DNA of 64,000 nt from Streptomyces roseus (GTDB lineage Bacteria; Actinomycetota; Actinomycetes; Streptomycetales; Streptomycetaceae). The notes under the pieces were generated by a model, which was not told where the DNA came from, did no database searches, and saw nothing but the letters and a program-made list of their open reading frames with translations. The first letter of the stretch is position 1. Each line of letters begins with the position of its first letter. The stretch is from NCBI RefSeq assembly GCF_001044425.1, contig NZ_LFML01000068.1, positions 116,771-180,770 on the forward strand. Direction: 5' to 3'. Below, piece by piece: positions 8,498-17,320 of this stretch. The position numbers and the translations under genes were made by a program.

Positions 8498-9853
8498 ATG
8501 CCCATGGGTCACACGGCCACAGCCCAGGCCGGCTCCGGCGGCCTGACAGCGACCGAGCACCGGCTGGCCAACGGCCTGCGCGTGGTGCTCTCGGAGGATC
8601 ACCTGACCCCGGTCGCCGCGGTCTGCCTCTGGTACGACGTCGGCTCGCGCCACGAAGTCAAGGGACGGACCGGCCTGGCTCACCTCTTCGAGCACCTGAT
8701 GTTCCAGGGCTCGGCGAGCGTACCCGGCAACGGGCACTTCGAGCTGGTCCAGGGGGCCGGCGGTTCGCTCAACGGCACCACCAGCTTCGAGCGCACCAAC
8801 TACTTCGAGACGATGCCGACCCACCAGCTGGAGCTCGCGCTCTGGCTGGAAGCCGACCGCATGGGCTCGCTGCTGGCCGCCCTGGACGAGGAGTCCATGG
8901 AGAACCAGCGCGACGTCGTCAAGAACGAGCGCCGCCAGCGGTACGACAACGTCCCGTACGGCACGGCCTTCGAGAAGCTGACCGCCCTCGCCTACCCCGA
9001 GGGCCACCCGTACCACCACACCCCGATCGGCTCCATGGCCGACCTGGACGCGGCCTCCCTGGAGGACGCCCGCGCCTTCTTCCGCACGTACTACGCACCC
9101 AACAACGCGGTGCTGTCGGTCGTCGGCGACATCGACCCCGAGCAGACGCTCGCCTGGGTCGAGAAGTACTTCGGCACCATCCCCGGGCACGACGGCAAGC
9201 AGCCGCCGCGCGACGGCACGCTGCCCGAGATCATGGGCGGCCAGCTGCGCGAGGAGATCGTCGAGGAGGTCCCGGCCCGCGCGCTGATGGCCGCCTACCG
9301 GCTCCCGCACGATGGCACCCGCGAGTGCGACGCCGCCGACGTGGCGCTGACCGTGCTGGGCGGCGGCGAGTCCTCCCGGCTCCACAACCGCCTCGTACGC
9401 CGGGACCAGACGGCGGTCGCCGCCGGCTTCGGCATGCTGCGGCTCGCCGGCGCCCCCTCCCTGGGCTGGCTGGACGTGAAGACCTCCAGCGGCGTCGAGG
9501 TGCCCGCCATCGAGGCGGCCGTCGACGAGGAGCTCGCGCGGTTCGCCGCCGAGGGCCCCACGGCCGAGGAGATGGAGCGTGCCCAGGCACAGCTGGAGCG
9601 GGAGTGGCTGGACCGGCTCAGCACGGTGGCCGGGCGCGCCGACGAACTGTGCCGCTACGCGGTGCTGTTCGGCGACCCGCAGCTGGCGCTGACCGCCGTC
9701 GGGCGCGTCCTCGACATCACCGCCGAGGAGGTGCAGGCCGTGGCCGCGGCCCGACTGCGCCCCGACAACCGCGCGGTGCTGGTGTACGAGCCGCTCCCGG
9801 CAGAAGCCGGCGAGAACGGTGAGAGCGACGAGAACGAAGGGGCGGAGCAGTGA
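8498..9853 (+). CDS. M16 family zinc metallopeptidase, catalytic partner
   Basis: 451-residue pitrilysin-family peptidase. The inverted zinc motif HLFEH is at residues 62-66 and the third ligand is Glu144 in the KNERRQRYDN stretch, so the active site is complete. No signal peptide is seen, suggesting a cytoplasmic enzyme. Start ATG 8498 follows a GAAGGGA Shine-Dalgarno-like sequence; a second ATG at 8504 is possible. The stop overlaps the next gene's GTG by 4 bp (GTGA), so the two are translationally coupled. Family knowledge: two-subunit M16B proteases pair one zinc-bearing subunit with one lacking the HxxEH motif, as here. The substrate is unknown. Confidence 0.9.
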   Translation: MPMGHTATAQAGSGGLTATEHRLANGLRVVLSEDHLTPVAAVCLWYDVGSRHEVKGRTGLAHLFEHLMFQGSASVPGNGHFELVQGAGGSLNGTTSFERTNYFETMPTHQLELALWLEADRMGSLLAALDEESMENQRDVVKNERRQRYDNVPYGTAFEKLTALAYPEGHPYHHTPIGSMADLDAASLEDARAFFRTYYAPNNAVLSVVGDIDPEQTLAWVEKYFGTIPGHDGKQPPRDGTLPEIMGGQLREEIVEEVPARALMAAYRLPHDGTRECDAADVALTVLGGGESSRLHNRLVRRDQTAVAAGFGMLRLAGAPSLGWLDVKTSSGVEVPAIEAAVDEELARFAAEGPTAEEMERAQAQLEREWLDRLSTVAGRADELCRYAVLFGDPQLALTAVGRVLDITAEEVQAVAAARLRPDNRAVLVYEPLPAEAGENGESDENEGAEQ

Positions 9854-11241
9854 GCGACACCGCAGCCGTCACGATGACCTTCCACCCGCAGCCCCAGCCC
9901 GGCCAGGCCCGGCCGTGGGCCTTCCCGGCCCCCGAGCGCGGCGCGCTGCCCAACGGCCTGACCGTGCTGCGCTGCCACCGGCCCGGCCAGCAGGTCGTCG
10001 CGGTCGAGGTCAACCTCGCCGCCCCGCTGGACGCCGAGCCCGAGGGCTTGGACGGCGTGGCGACCATCATGGCCCGCGCGCTGTCCGAGGGCACCGACAA
10101 GCGCTCCGCCGAGGAGTTCGCGGCCGAGCTGGAGCGCTGCGGCGCCACTCTCGACGCGCACGCCGACCACCCGGGCCTGCGGGTCTCCCTGGAGGTCCCG
10201 GCCTCCCGCCTGCACAAGGCGCTCGGCCTGCTCGCCGAGGCGCTGCGCGCCCCGGCCTTCGCCGACAGCGAGGTCGACCGGCTGGTGCGCAACCGGCTCG
10301 ACGAGATCCCGCACGAGCTGGCCAACCCGCAGCGCCGGGCCGCCAAGGAGCTCTCCCGGCAGCTCTTCCCGCCGACCCTGCGGATGTCCCGGCCGCGCCA
10401 GGGCACCGAGGAGACGGTCGCCCGGATCGACTCGGCGGCCGTACGCGCCTTCTACGAGGCCCACGTACGCCCCGCCACCGCCACCGCGGTGGTCGTCGGC
10501 GACCTGACCGGCATCGACCTGGACGACGTCCTGGGGGAGACCCTGGGCGCCTGGACCGGCGACTGTGCCGAGCCGCTCCCGGTCCCGCCGGTCACCGCCG
10601 ACGACACCGGCCGCGTGGTCATCGTGGACCGGCCCGGCGCGGTCCAGACGCAGCTGCTCATCGGCCGCATCGGGCCGGACCGGCACGAGCGGGTCTGGCC
10701 GGCGCAGGTGCTCGGCACGTACTGCCTGGGCGGCACCCTCACCTCGCGCCTGGACAAGGTGCTGCGCGAGGAGAAGGGGTACACGTACGGCGTGCGCGCC
10801 TTCGGCCAGGTGCTGCGCTCCACGGCCGACGGCAAGGGCGCCTCGATGCTCGCCATCAGCGGCTCGGTGGACACCCCCAACACCGGTCCGGCGCTCGACG
10901 ACCTCTGGAAGGTGCTCCGCACCCTCGCGGAGGGCGGCCTGACCGACGCCGAACGGGACGTGGCGGTGCAGAACTTGGTGGGAGTGGCCCCGCTGAAGTT
11001 CGAGACGGCCGCGGCCGTCGCCGGCACGCTCGCCGACCAGGTCGAGCAGGAGCTCCCGGACGACTACCAGGCGCGGTTGTACGCGCAGCTGGCCCAAACG
11101 GGCACGGTGGAGGCGACGTCGGCCGTCTTGGCCGCCTTCCCGGTGGACCGCCTGGTCACGGTCCTGGTGGGCGACGCCGCGCAGATCGAGGAGCCGGTAC
11201 GGGCACTGGGCATCGGCGAGGTCACCGTCGTCACCAACTGA
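9850..11241 (+). CDS. M16 family peptidase-like protein, non-catalytic partner
   Basis: 463-residue pitrilysin-fold protein without the HxxEH zinc motif (that position reads GVATIMARAL). It retains the substrate-binding KGYTYGVRAF stretch typical of the second half of M16 active chambers. Read with the preceding gene, it fits the R/Y-pair subunit of an M16B heterodimer. It begins with a GTG overlapping the upstream stop by 4 bp. An intrinsic terminator follows at 11252-11288, so the pair forms a two-gene operon. Confidence 0.88.
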   Translation: MSDTAAVTMTFHPQPQPGQARPWAFPAPERGALPNGLTVLRCHRPGQQVVAVEVNLAAPLDAEPEGLDGVATIMARALSEGTDKRSAEEFAAELERCGATLDAHADHPGLRVSLEVPASRLHKALGLLAEALRAPAFADSEVDRLVRNRLDEIPHELANPQRRAAKELSRQLFPPTLRMSRPRQGTEETVARIDSAAVRAFYEAHVRPATATAVVVGDLTGIDLDDVLGETLGAWTGDCAEPLPVPPVTADDTGRVVIVDRPGAVQTQLLIGRIGPDRHERVWPAQVLGTYCLGGTLTSRLDKVLREEKGYTYGVRAFGQVLRSTADGKGASMLAISGSVDTPNTGPALDDLWKVLRTLAEGGLTDAERDVAVQNLVGVAPLKFETAAAVAGTLADQVEQELPDDYQARLYAQLAQTGTVEATSAVLAAFPVDRLVTVLVGDAAQIEEPVRALGIGEVTVVTN

Positions 11242-11251
11242 CCTGCATTCC

Positions 11252-11288
11252 AAGGGGCTCCGGCGGCTTGTCCGCCGGGGCCCCTTTT
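11252..11288 (+). terminator. Rho-independent terminator of the M16 operon
   Basis: GC-rich stem starting AAGGGGC and ending GCCCCTT, with a CCGGCGG/CCGCCGG inner helix, followed by TTTTGTCTATTT. It separates the M16 operon from the riboswitch-controlled peptidase. Confidence 0.85.
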
Positions 11289-11431
11289 GTCTATTTCGTG
11301 GAGAGGCTACTCGTATGGGGTGTGGCGTATGCAACAAAAACGCGCGCCTGTTTGGCGATTGACTGATGATCCGCCTAGCGTCAGCCGTGCTGTCCGTCAG
11401 TTGTACCCGCCGCATCCGCGGCACCGGGCAG

Positions 11432-11572
11432 CGATCGCCGAGTCCCCGTCAGGCGCGAGCCTGGGGAGCCGGGGACCCACATGCGTCCCTGGGGTGAATC
11501 GGACCGCCTCGCAAGAGGGGGCCCGTAGGAGACCTTCCTGCTCCGAACCCGTCAGCTAACCCGGTAGGCGAG
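11432..11572 (+). promoter_or_regulatory. c-di-AMP riboswitch (ydaO/yuaA class)
   Basis: The leader of the M23 peptidase gene carries hallmark ydaO-class segments in order: GGGGACCCAC at about 11472-11481, GGGGTGAATC at 11501-11510, CCGAACCCGTCAGCTAAC at 11543-11560 and GGTAGGCGAG closing the outer helix with TCGCCGAG near 11435. Family knowledge: in Streptomyces this class lies ahead of cell-wall hydrolase genes and reduces expression when c-di-AMP is high. The aptamer ends about 25 nt before the ATG, with a purine-rich ribosome-binding region between. The 356-bp gap from 11242 to 11597 holds only the terminator, a presumed promoter near 11300-11400 and this element. Confidence 0.92.
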
Positions 11573-11597
11573 AGGGAAGGAAAGGATCAACCTCTTC

Positions 11598-12392
11598 ATG
11601 GCGTTTGGCAGTCGTGCCGCCGGTAAGCACCGTGGTTCCAGTCGTCTGAGCCGCAAGACCGCCGGTTACGCCGGCATCGCCGCCCTCGCCACCACCGGTG
11701 TCGTCGGCTCCCTCGCAGGCCCGGCGTTCGCCGCGTCGGACAAGGCCCCCTCCATGGAGGACACCGGCCTGAACGCGGTCGTGACCGCCGAGGACCTCCA
11801 GGGCCAGATCGAGGCCCAGGCCGACGCCCAGGAGCACGCGGCCGAGGCCGCGGCCCTCAAGGCGAAGGCGGAAGCAGAGGCCAAGGCCCGCGCCGCAGAG
11901 GCCAAGCAGAAGGCCGAGGAGAAGGCGAAGGCCGAGCGGGAGGCCGCCGAGCGCGCCGCCCGCGAGGAGGAGCGCAAGCGCCTCAACACCTTCGTGGTCC
12001 CCGTCGAGGACTCCTACGTCAGCACCCAGTGGCACGCGGGCGGCGGCATGTGGTCCTCCGGCAGCCACACCGGCATCGACTTCCATGCCGCGTCCGGCAC
12101 CACCGTGCACGCGGTCGGCACCGGCACCGTGGTCGAGGCGGGCTGGGGCGGCGCGTACGGCAACAACGTCGTCATCAAGCACGCCGACGGCACGTACACG
12201 CAGTACGGCCACATGTCCTCGCTGAGCGTCTCCGTCGGCGACCAGGTCAGCGCCGGCCAGCAGATCGGCCTGTCCGGCTCCACCGGCAACTCCAGCGGCC
12301 CGCACCTGCACTTCGAGGCCCGTACCGGCGCCCAGTACGGCTCGGACATCGACCCGGTCGCGTACCTGCGCAGCCACGGCGTCGACGTCTGA
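11598..12392 (+). CDS. Secreted M23 (LytM-type) peptidoglycan endopeptidase
   Basis: 264-residue secreted cell-wall peptidase. Residues 1-45 are a long Sec signal peptide (Arg/Lys-rich start, hydrophobic 24-44, AFA cleavage site). Residues 65-128 form a charged Ala/Glu/Lys coiled coil. Residues 130-262 are a Peptidase_M23 domain with zinc ligands His157, Asp161 and His238, plus His205 and His236. It should cleave peptide cross-links of peptidoglycan. Its leader is a c-di-AMP riboswitch, so expression should follow the osmotic/potassium second messenger. A purine-rich Shine-Dalgarno region (GGAAGGAAAGG) precedes ATG 11598, and a terminator follows. Confidence 0.93.
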   Translation: MAFGSRAAGKHRGSSRLSRKTAGYAGIAALATTGVVGSLAGPAFAASDKAPSMEDTGLNAVVTAEDLQGQIEAQADAQEHAAEAAALKAKAEAEAKARAAEAKQKAEEKAKAEREAAERAAREEERKRLNTFVVPVEDSYVSTQWHAGGGMWSSGSHTGIDFHAASGTTVHAVGTGTVVEAGWGGAYGNNVVIKHADGTYTQYGHMSSLSVSVGDQVSAGQQIGLSGSTGNSSGPHLHFEARTGAQYGSDIDPVAYLRSHGVDV

Positions 12393-12414
12393 CCCGCACC
12401 ACCCCGCACTCACC

Positions 12415-12445
12415 GAAGGCCCCGGCTCCCCGAGCCGGGGCCTTC
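12415..12445 (+). terminator. Rho-independent terminator after M23 peptidase
   Basis: Perfect 13-bp stem (12415-12427 with 12433-12445) and a 5-nt loop, 22 bp after the stop codon. Confidence 0.8.
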
Positions 12446-12558
12446 GTGCTGGCTGTAAACACCCGCTATTTCCGCTCGCGCTCGGAATTTATCGCCCGGT
12501 GCAATAGAGTCCCCGTAAGGTGGTCGGTCGGCAGTCGGAAATAGGCGGAGGTCCGGAC

Positions 12559-13224
12559 TTGCGAATTCCTGCGCACGCGGTATGCACGGCAATCCGCGAA
12601 GACATCGTCTCCGGGGTCTTCGAACCGGGCGCCCGGCTGACCGAGGAACTGCTGGCCCGCCGGTACGGGGTCTCCCGCGTCCCCGTCCGTGAGGCGCTGC
12701 GGACCCTGGAGTCGGAGGGCTTCGTCACCACCCGGCGGCACGCGGGCGCCTGCGTCGCCGAACCCACCGAGCAGGAGGCGGCCGACCTCCTGGAGCTGCG
12801 GCTGGTGCTGGAGCCGCTGGCGGCCGCGCGCGCGGCCCGGCGGCGCACCGAGGGCCACCTCAGGGTGCTCCGCGGGCTGGTCAGGCTGGGCCAGGAGCGG
12901 GCCCGGCGCGGCCAGGGCGAGGACCTGCGGTCCCTGGGCGGCTGGTTCCACGAGACCCTGGCCCAGGCCTCCGGCAGCCCCGGGCTGATCGTGCTGCTCA
13001 CGCAGATGCGCCACAAGGTCGCCTGGATGTACGCCGTGGAGGCGCCGGCCCGGCCCGTGGACTCCTGGGCGGAGCACGGCGCGATCGTGGACGCGGTCGC
13101 GCGCGGGGACGCCGAACGGGCCCGCGCGCTGACGGCGATGCACGCGGACCGCGCCGCCGGGGCGCACCGGCTGCGCGTGAGGACTTCGCAACATGCCGTA
13201 AACACGGCGGGCGGTCGGCATTAA
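12559..13224 (+). CDS. GntR family transcriptional regulator (FadR/FCD type)
   Basis: 221-residue regulator. An N-terminal winged helix (residues about 5-70, with TEELLARRYGVSRVPVREAL as recognition region) precedes an all-helical FCD ligand domain. The TTG at 12559 is preferred because GGAGG at 12547-12551 lies 7 nt upstream; an in-frame GTG at 12520 would lack this. The gene stands alone between the M23 peptidase and convergent ptsH. The effector is not predictable from sequence; FCD members often bind small organic acids. Confidence 0.85.
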   Translation: MRIPAHAVCTAIREDIVSGVFEPGARLTEELLARRYGVSRVPVREALRTLESEGFVTTRRHAGACVAEPTEQEAADLLELRLVLEPLAAARAARRRTEGHLRVLRGLVRLGQERARRGQGEDLRSLGGWFHETLAQASGSPGLIVLLTQMRHKVAWMYAVEAPARPVDSWAEHGAIVDAVARGDAERARALTAMHADRAAGAHRLRVRTSQHAVNTAGGRH

Positions 13225-13333
13225 CAATAGGCGGGTATCAAAGAGTGGGACCCGCGATTTAATTCACGCCGTTCATGCTCTCACCCTGCTCGCCGGGTTA
13301 ATTCCCGAATACGGAAGAGGCGCGAAACGCGGA

Positions 13334-13370
13334 AGCCGCGGCCACCGGAATATCGGTGGTGGCCGCGGCT
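13334..13370. terminator. Bidirectional terminator between GntR gene and ptsH
   Basis: 13-bp perfect stem (13334-13346 with 13358-13370) and an 11-nt loop, 31 bp beyond the ptsH stop on the minus strand and about 110 bp after the GntR gene. It can serve both convergent genes. Confidence 0.7.
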
Positions 13371-13400
13371 CCTGCGTGTGCCCGGGGTGAACCCGAAGGG

Positions 13401-13682
13401 TCAGACGGTCTCGGGGAGCTCTTCCAGACCCTCGGCGACCAGCTTCGCGAGGCGGTCCAGCGCCGCCTCGGCGCCCTCGGCGTCGGACGCGAGGACGATC
13501 TCCTCGCCGCCCTGCGCGCCCAGGCCCAGCACCGCGAGCATGGACGCGGCGTTGACGGGGTTCCCGTCGGCCTTCGCGATGGTCACCGGGACGCCGGAAG
13601 CGGTCGTCGCGCGGACGAAGATCGAGGCGGGACGAGCGTGCAGGCCCTCGGCCCAGCCGACGTTGACGCGGCGCTCTGCCAT
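13401..13682 (-). CDS. ptsH: Phosphocarrier protein HPr
   Basis: 93-residue HPr of the sugar phosphotransferase system, which carries phosphate from enzyme I to EIIA domains. His15 in GLHARPAS is the enzyme I phosphorylation site, and Ser47 in AASMLAV aligns with the regulatory Ser46 of Firmicute HPr. It is monocistronic, with the terminator at 13334-13370. No enzyme I or sugar-specific EII gene is nearby, consistent with HPr being a stand-alone gene in Streptomyces. Confidence 0.95.
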   Translation of the reverse strand: MAERRVNVGWAEGLHARPASIFVRATTASGVPVTIAKADGNPVNAASMLAVLGLGAQGGEEIVLASDAEGAEAALDRLAKLVAEGLEELPETV

Positions 13683-13866
13683 GGTGATGCCCTTCAGGTT
13701 CTTACGGTTGTCTAGACCAGTCTCTCACGACGCTCCTCATGCTCGGACCGACCTTCGGCCCGAATCCACCGCCGTTCGACCTACCCCAGCTTGCACTGGT
13801 TTGCCCGTGCTTGCCGCGTGCGCCGCGCAGGAGCCGTTCGGCCGGTCCTGGCCTTAAGATCGCCGC

Positions 13867-16650
13867 ATGACCACCGCGTCGGACCCCTCGTACCCGGCCC
13901 ACTGGGAAGCGGACGTCGTCCTGCGCGACGGCGGCACCGCCCGGATCCGGCCGATCACCACGGAGGACGCGGGCCGGCTGGTCAGCTTCTACGAGCAGGT
14001 CTCCGACGAGTCGAAGTACTACCGTTTCTTCGCGCCCTACCCCCGGCTCTCCGCCCGCGACGTGCACCGCTTCACCCACCACGACTACGTGGACCGGGTC
14101 GGGCTCGCGGCGACCGTCGGCGAGGAGTTCATCGGCACCGTCCGCTACGACCGGATCGGCCCCGACGGCCGGCCCGCCTCCGCACCCGCCGACGAGGCCG
14201 AGGTCGCCTTCCTCGTCCAGGACGCCCACCAGGGCCGCGGGGTCGCCTCCGCGCTGCTCGAACACATCGGCGCGGTCGCCCGCGAGCGGGACATCCGCCG
14301 GTTCGCCGCCGAGGTGCTGCCCGCCAACAACAAGATGATCAAGGTGTTCAAGGACGCCGGGTACGAGCAGAAGCGCAGCTTCGAGGACGGCTCCGTCCAC
14401 CTCACCCTCGACCTCGAACCCACCGCCGAGTCCCTGGCCGTGCAGCGCGCCCGCGAGCAGCGCGCCGAGGCCCGCTCCGTGCAGCGGCTGCTGACCCCCC
14501 GCTCGGTGGCCGTCATCGGCGTCAGCCGCTCCGGCGGTGGCGTCGGCGCGGCGGCCCTGCGCAACCTGCGCGACAGCGGCTTCCGCGGCCACCTCTACGC
14601 CGTGAACGAGGCCGCCACCACCGATCTGCTGGACGGCGTACGGGCCTACCGCGCGCTCGGCGCCGTCGGGGCCCCCGTCGACCTCGCGGTGATCGCGGTC
14701 CCCGCCGAGCGCGTCCCCGAGGCCGTGGCCGCCTGCGGCGAGCACGGGGTGCAGGGGCTCGTGGTGCTGTCCGCCGGGTACGGGGAGAGCGGCGCCGCCG
14801 GCCTCGACCGCCAGCGCGAACTGGTGCGCCAGGTGCGCTCGTACGGGATGCGGCTGATCGGACCCAACGCGTACGGCGTGATCAACACCGCCCCCGAGGT
14901 CGGGCTCAACGCCTCCCTGACCCCGGCGCCCGCCCCGGCCCGCGGCCGCATCGGGCTGTTCACCCAGTCCGGGGCCATCGGCATCTCGCTGCTCTCCGCG
15001 CTGCTGCGGCGGGGCGAGGGGCTGTCGTCCTTCGTCTCGGCGGGCAACCGGGCGGACGTCTCCGGGAACGACATCCTCCAGTACTGGTACGAGGACGAGG
15101 CCACCGACGTGGCGCTGATGTACCTCGAAACCCTGGGCAACCCGCGGAAGTTCACCCGCCTCGCGCGGCGCACGGCGGCCGTGAAGCCGGTGGTCGTCGC
15201 GCGGGGCGGCCGCCACACCCCCGCGGGCCACGTGGTCCCCGGGACCAGACTGCCGGAGGCCACCGTCTCCGCCCTGCTGCGCCAGGCCGGGGTGATCCGG
15301 GTCGGCACGGTGACGGAGCTGGTGGACGTCGGACTGCTGCTGGCCTCGCAGCCGCTGCCGGCCGGGCCGCGCGTGGCGATCCTCGGGAACTCCGAGTCGC
15401 TCGGAGTCCTCTCGTACGACGCCTGCCTCGCGCAGGGGCTGCGGCCCGGAGCCCCGCAGGACCTGACGACCGCGGCGACGGCGGCGGACTTCCGCACGGC
15501 ACTGGGCGAGGCCCTCGGCTCCGCCGAGAGCGACGCGGTGATCGTCACCGTGATCCCGTGGGTGAACGAGCAGGAGCCGCAGGACGACCTGGCGGGCGCC
15601 CTGCGCGACGCGGTCGCCGCGCACCCCGGCAAGCCGGTGGCGGTGGTCCACGTGGAGTTGGCCGAGCTCGTCGACGCCCTGTCCCCGGCCGGGGCGCTGG
15701 CTCCGCGCACGCGCCCCACCGACGAGGACGAGGGCGGATACGCCAGACCGGACGTGCGGATCCCGGCGTACCCGGCCGCCGAGCGCGCCGTACGCGCGGT
15801 CGCCGAGGCCGTCCGCTACGGCCAGTGGCGCCGGGCCGTCGCCGACACCGGACAGGTCCCCGAGTACGAGGACATCGACGAGGCCGGGGCCGCCGCCCGG
15901 CTCGCCGCCCTCCTCGCCGACTTCGGCGCGGGGCAAGGCTCCGATGAGGGCGCCGGCGCGGGCGTCCTCACCCTCACCGAGCCCGACGCCGCCGCGCTCC
16001 TCGCCCACTACGGGATCAGGGTCCTGCCCACCCTGCCCGCGCCCTCCGCCGACGCCGCCGTCCGGGCCGCCCGGAGCCTGGGCTACCCCGTCGCCCTCAA
16101 GACCACCGCCCCGCACCTGCGCCACCGCGCGGACCTGGGCGGCGTACGCCTCGACCTCGCGACCGAGGCCGACCTGCGCCGCTCGTACGAGGAGCTGACC
16201 GGCCTCCTCGGCACCCCCGGCGAACTGCTCCCCGTGGTCCAGGCCATGGTGCCGCGCGGGGTCGACACCGTCGTGCGGTCCGTCATCGACCCGGCCGCCG
16301 GAGCCGTCCTCTCCTTCGGGCTCGCCGGCGTCGCCTCGGAGCTGCTCGGCGACACCGCCCACCGCCTCGTCCCCGCCACCGACCGGGACGCCGCCGGGCT
16401 GATCCGGTCCATCCGGACCGCGCCCCTCCTCTTCGGCTGGCGCGGCAGCGACCCCGTCGACACCGCCGCCCTCGAAGAGCTCCTGCTGCGGCTGTCCCGG
16501 CTCGTCGACGCCCACCCCGAGGTGGTCGGCGTCACGCTCGAACCCGTGGTCGTCGCCACCGAGGGCCTCTCGGTACTCGGCGCCACCGTCCGGGTCGCCC
16601 ACCCGCCGGCCCGCACCGACCTCGGCCCCCGCACGCTCCCGAGCTACTGA
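13867..16650 (+). CDS. Pat-type protein acetyltransferase: GNAT fused to acyl-CoA synthetase (NDP-forming)-like domains
   Basis: 927 residues. The N-terminal GNAT domain (about 15-175, acetyl-CoA loop QGRGVA) is followed by a CoA-binding Rossmann domain (about 205-300), succinyl-CoA-ligase-like domains and an ATP-grasp domain (about 700-920). Known relative: S. lividans PatA, which has this GNAT-first order and acetylates acyl-CoA synthetases. Where true NDP-forming synthetases carry the SHTGA phosphohistidine motif, this protein has AGHVVPG near residue 455, so synthetase activity is doubtful and a ligand-sensing role is more likely (inference). A TAAGAT -10-like hexamer at 13855-13860 ends 6 nt before the ATG, so the transcript is probably leaderless. 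Confidence 0.88.
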   Translation: MTTASDPSYPAHWEADVVLRDGGTARIRPITTEDAGRLVSFYEQVSDESKYYRFFAPYPRLSARDVHRFTHHDYVDRVGLAATVGEEFIGTVRYDRIGPDGRPASAPADEAEVAFLVQDAHQGRGVASALLEHIGAVARERDIRRFAAEVLPANNKMIKVFKDAGYEQKRSFEDGSVHLTLDLEPTAESLAVQRAREQRAEARSVQRLLTPRSVAVIGVSRSGGGVGAAALRNLRDSGFRGHLYAVNEAATTDLLDGVRAYRALGAVGAPVDLAVIAVPAERVPEAVAACGEHGVQGLVVLSAGYGESGAAGLDRQRELVRQVRSYGMRLIGPNAYGVINTAPEVGLNASLTPAPAPARGRIGLFTQSGAIGISLLSALLRRGEGLSSFVSAGNRADVSGNDILQYWYEDEATDVALMYLETLGNPRKFTRLARRTAAVKPVVVARGGRHTPAGHVVPGTRLPEATVSALLRQAGVIRVGTVTELVDVGLLLASQPLPAGPRVAILGNSESLGVLSYDACLAQGLRPGAPQDLTTAATAADFRTALGEALGSAESDAVIVTVIPWVNEQEPQDDLAGALRDAVAAHPGKPVAVVHVELAELVDALSPAGALAPRTRPTDEDEGGYARPDVRIPAYPAAERAVRAVAEAVRYGQWRRAVADTGQVPEYEDIDEAGAAARLAALLADFGAGQGSDEGAGAGVLTLTEPDAAALLAHYGIRVLPTLPAPSADAAVRAARSLGYPVALKTTAPHLRHRADLGGVRLDLATEADLRRSYEELTGLLGTPGELLPVVQAMVPRGVDTVVRSVIDPAAGAVLSFGLAGVASELLGDTAHRLVPATDRDAAGLIRSIRTAPLLFGWRGSDPVDTAALEELLLRLSRLVDAHPEVVGVTLEPVVVATEGLSVLGATVRVAHPPARTDLGPRTLPSY

Positions 16651-16723
16651 CCGGCACCGCAACCTCGGGAAGACGCGTCCGCGCGCGCCCGGGGTGCCCC
16701 GTACGGGCCTTAGGATGGACCCC

Positions 16724-17320
16724 ATGGCGAAATCCGGTACGACGACCCAGGGGCTGCGCACGGCGATCGAGCGCAGCGGCTACTACCCGGCCCTCGTGGC
16801 CGAGGCCGTGGAGGCCGCGGTGGGCGGCGAGCCGATCTCGTCGTACCTGGTCCACCAGGAGACGACCTTCGACTCCAACGAGGTGCGCCGGCACGTCACG
16901 GTCCTGGTCCTGACGGGCAACCGCTTCATCGTGAGCCACACCGACGAGCAGGCCGCCGACGCCGGGTCCCCGTCCCCGTACGCGACCACCTCCACCGAGT
17001 CCGTCAAGATCGGCGCGATCTCCTCCGTCGTGCTCAGCCGCGTCGTCGCCAACCCCGAGTCGTACACCCCGGGCACCCTGCCCCGCGAGGTCGTCCTGAC
17101 CATCGGCTGGGGCGCGGTCTCCCGGATCGACCTGGAGCCCGCCGCCTGCGGCGACCCGAACTGCGACTCCGACCACGGCTACACCGGCAACTCCACCGCC
17201 GACGACCTCAGCCTGCGCGTCAGCGAGGCCGGCGACGGCCCGGAGGCGGTCCGCCAGACCCTCGTCTTCGCGCAGGCGCTCAGTGAGGCAACGGCAGCCA
17301 CGTCCACCTCCGCCCGCTGA
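16724..17320 (+). CDS. DUF5998 family protein
   Basis: 198-residue actinobacterial protein of unknown function, recognised from its conserved start (GLRTAIERSGYYPALVAEAV) and a Cys/His patch (CGDPNCDSDHGYTG near 140-153) that could bind a metal. It has no signal peptide or membrane segment. ATG 16724 is chosen over the in-frame ATG at 16694/16715 because TAGGAT at 16711-16716 is 7 nt upstream, fitting a leaderless start. Its stop overlaps the phosphodiesterase ATG by one base (TGATG), so the two are probably co-translated and may share a pathway. Confidence 0.78.
   Translation: MAKSGTTTQGLRTAIERSGYYPALVAEAVEAAVGGEPISSYLVHQETTFDSNEVRRHVTVLVLTGNRFIVSHTDEQAADAGSPSPYATTSTESVKIGAISSVVLSRVVANPESYTPGTLPREVVLTIGWGAVSRIDLEPAACGDPNCDSDHGYTGNSTADDLSLRVSEAGDGPEAVRQTLVFAQALSEATAATSTSAR

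Noticed and set aside
13702..16761. A 1019-codon open frame opposite the Pat-type gene
   Set aside because: Antisense shadow; Gly/Asp-rich with no recognisable domain.
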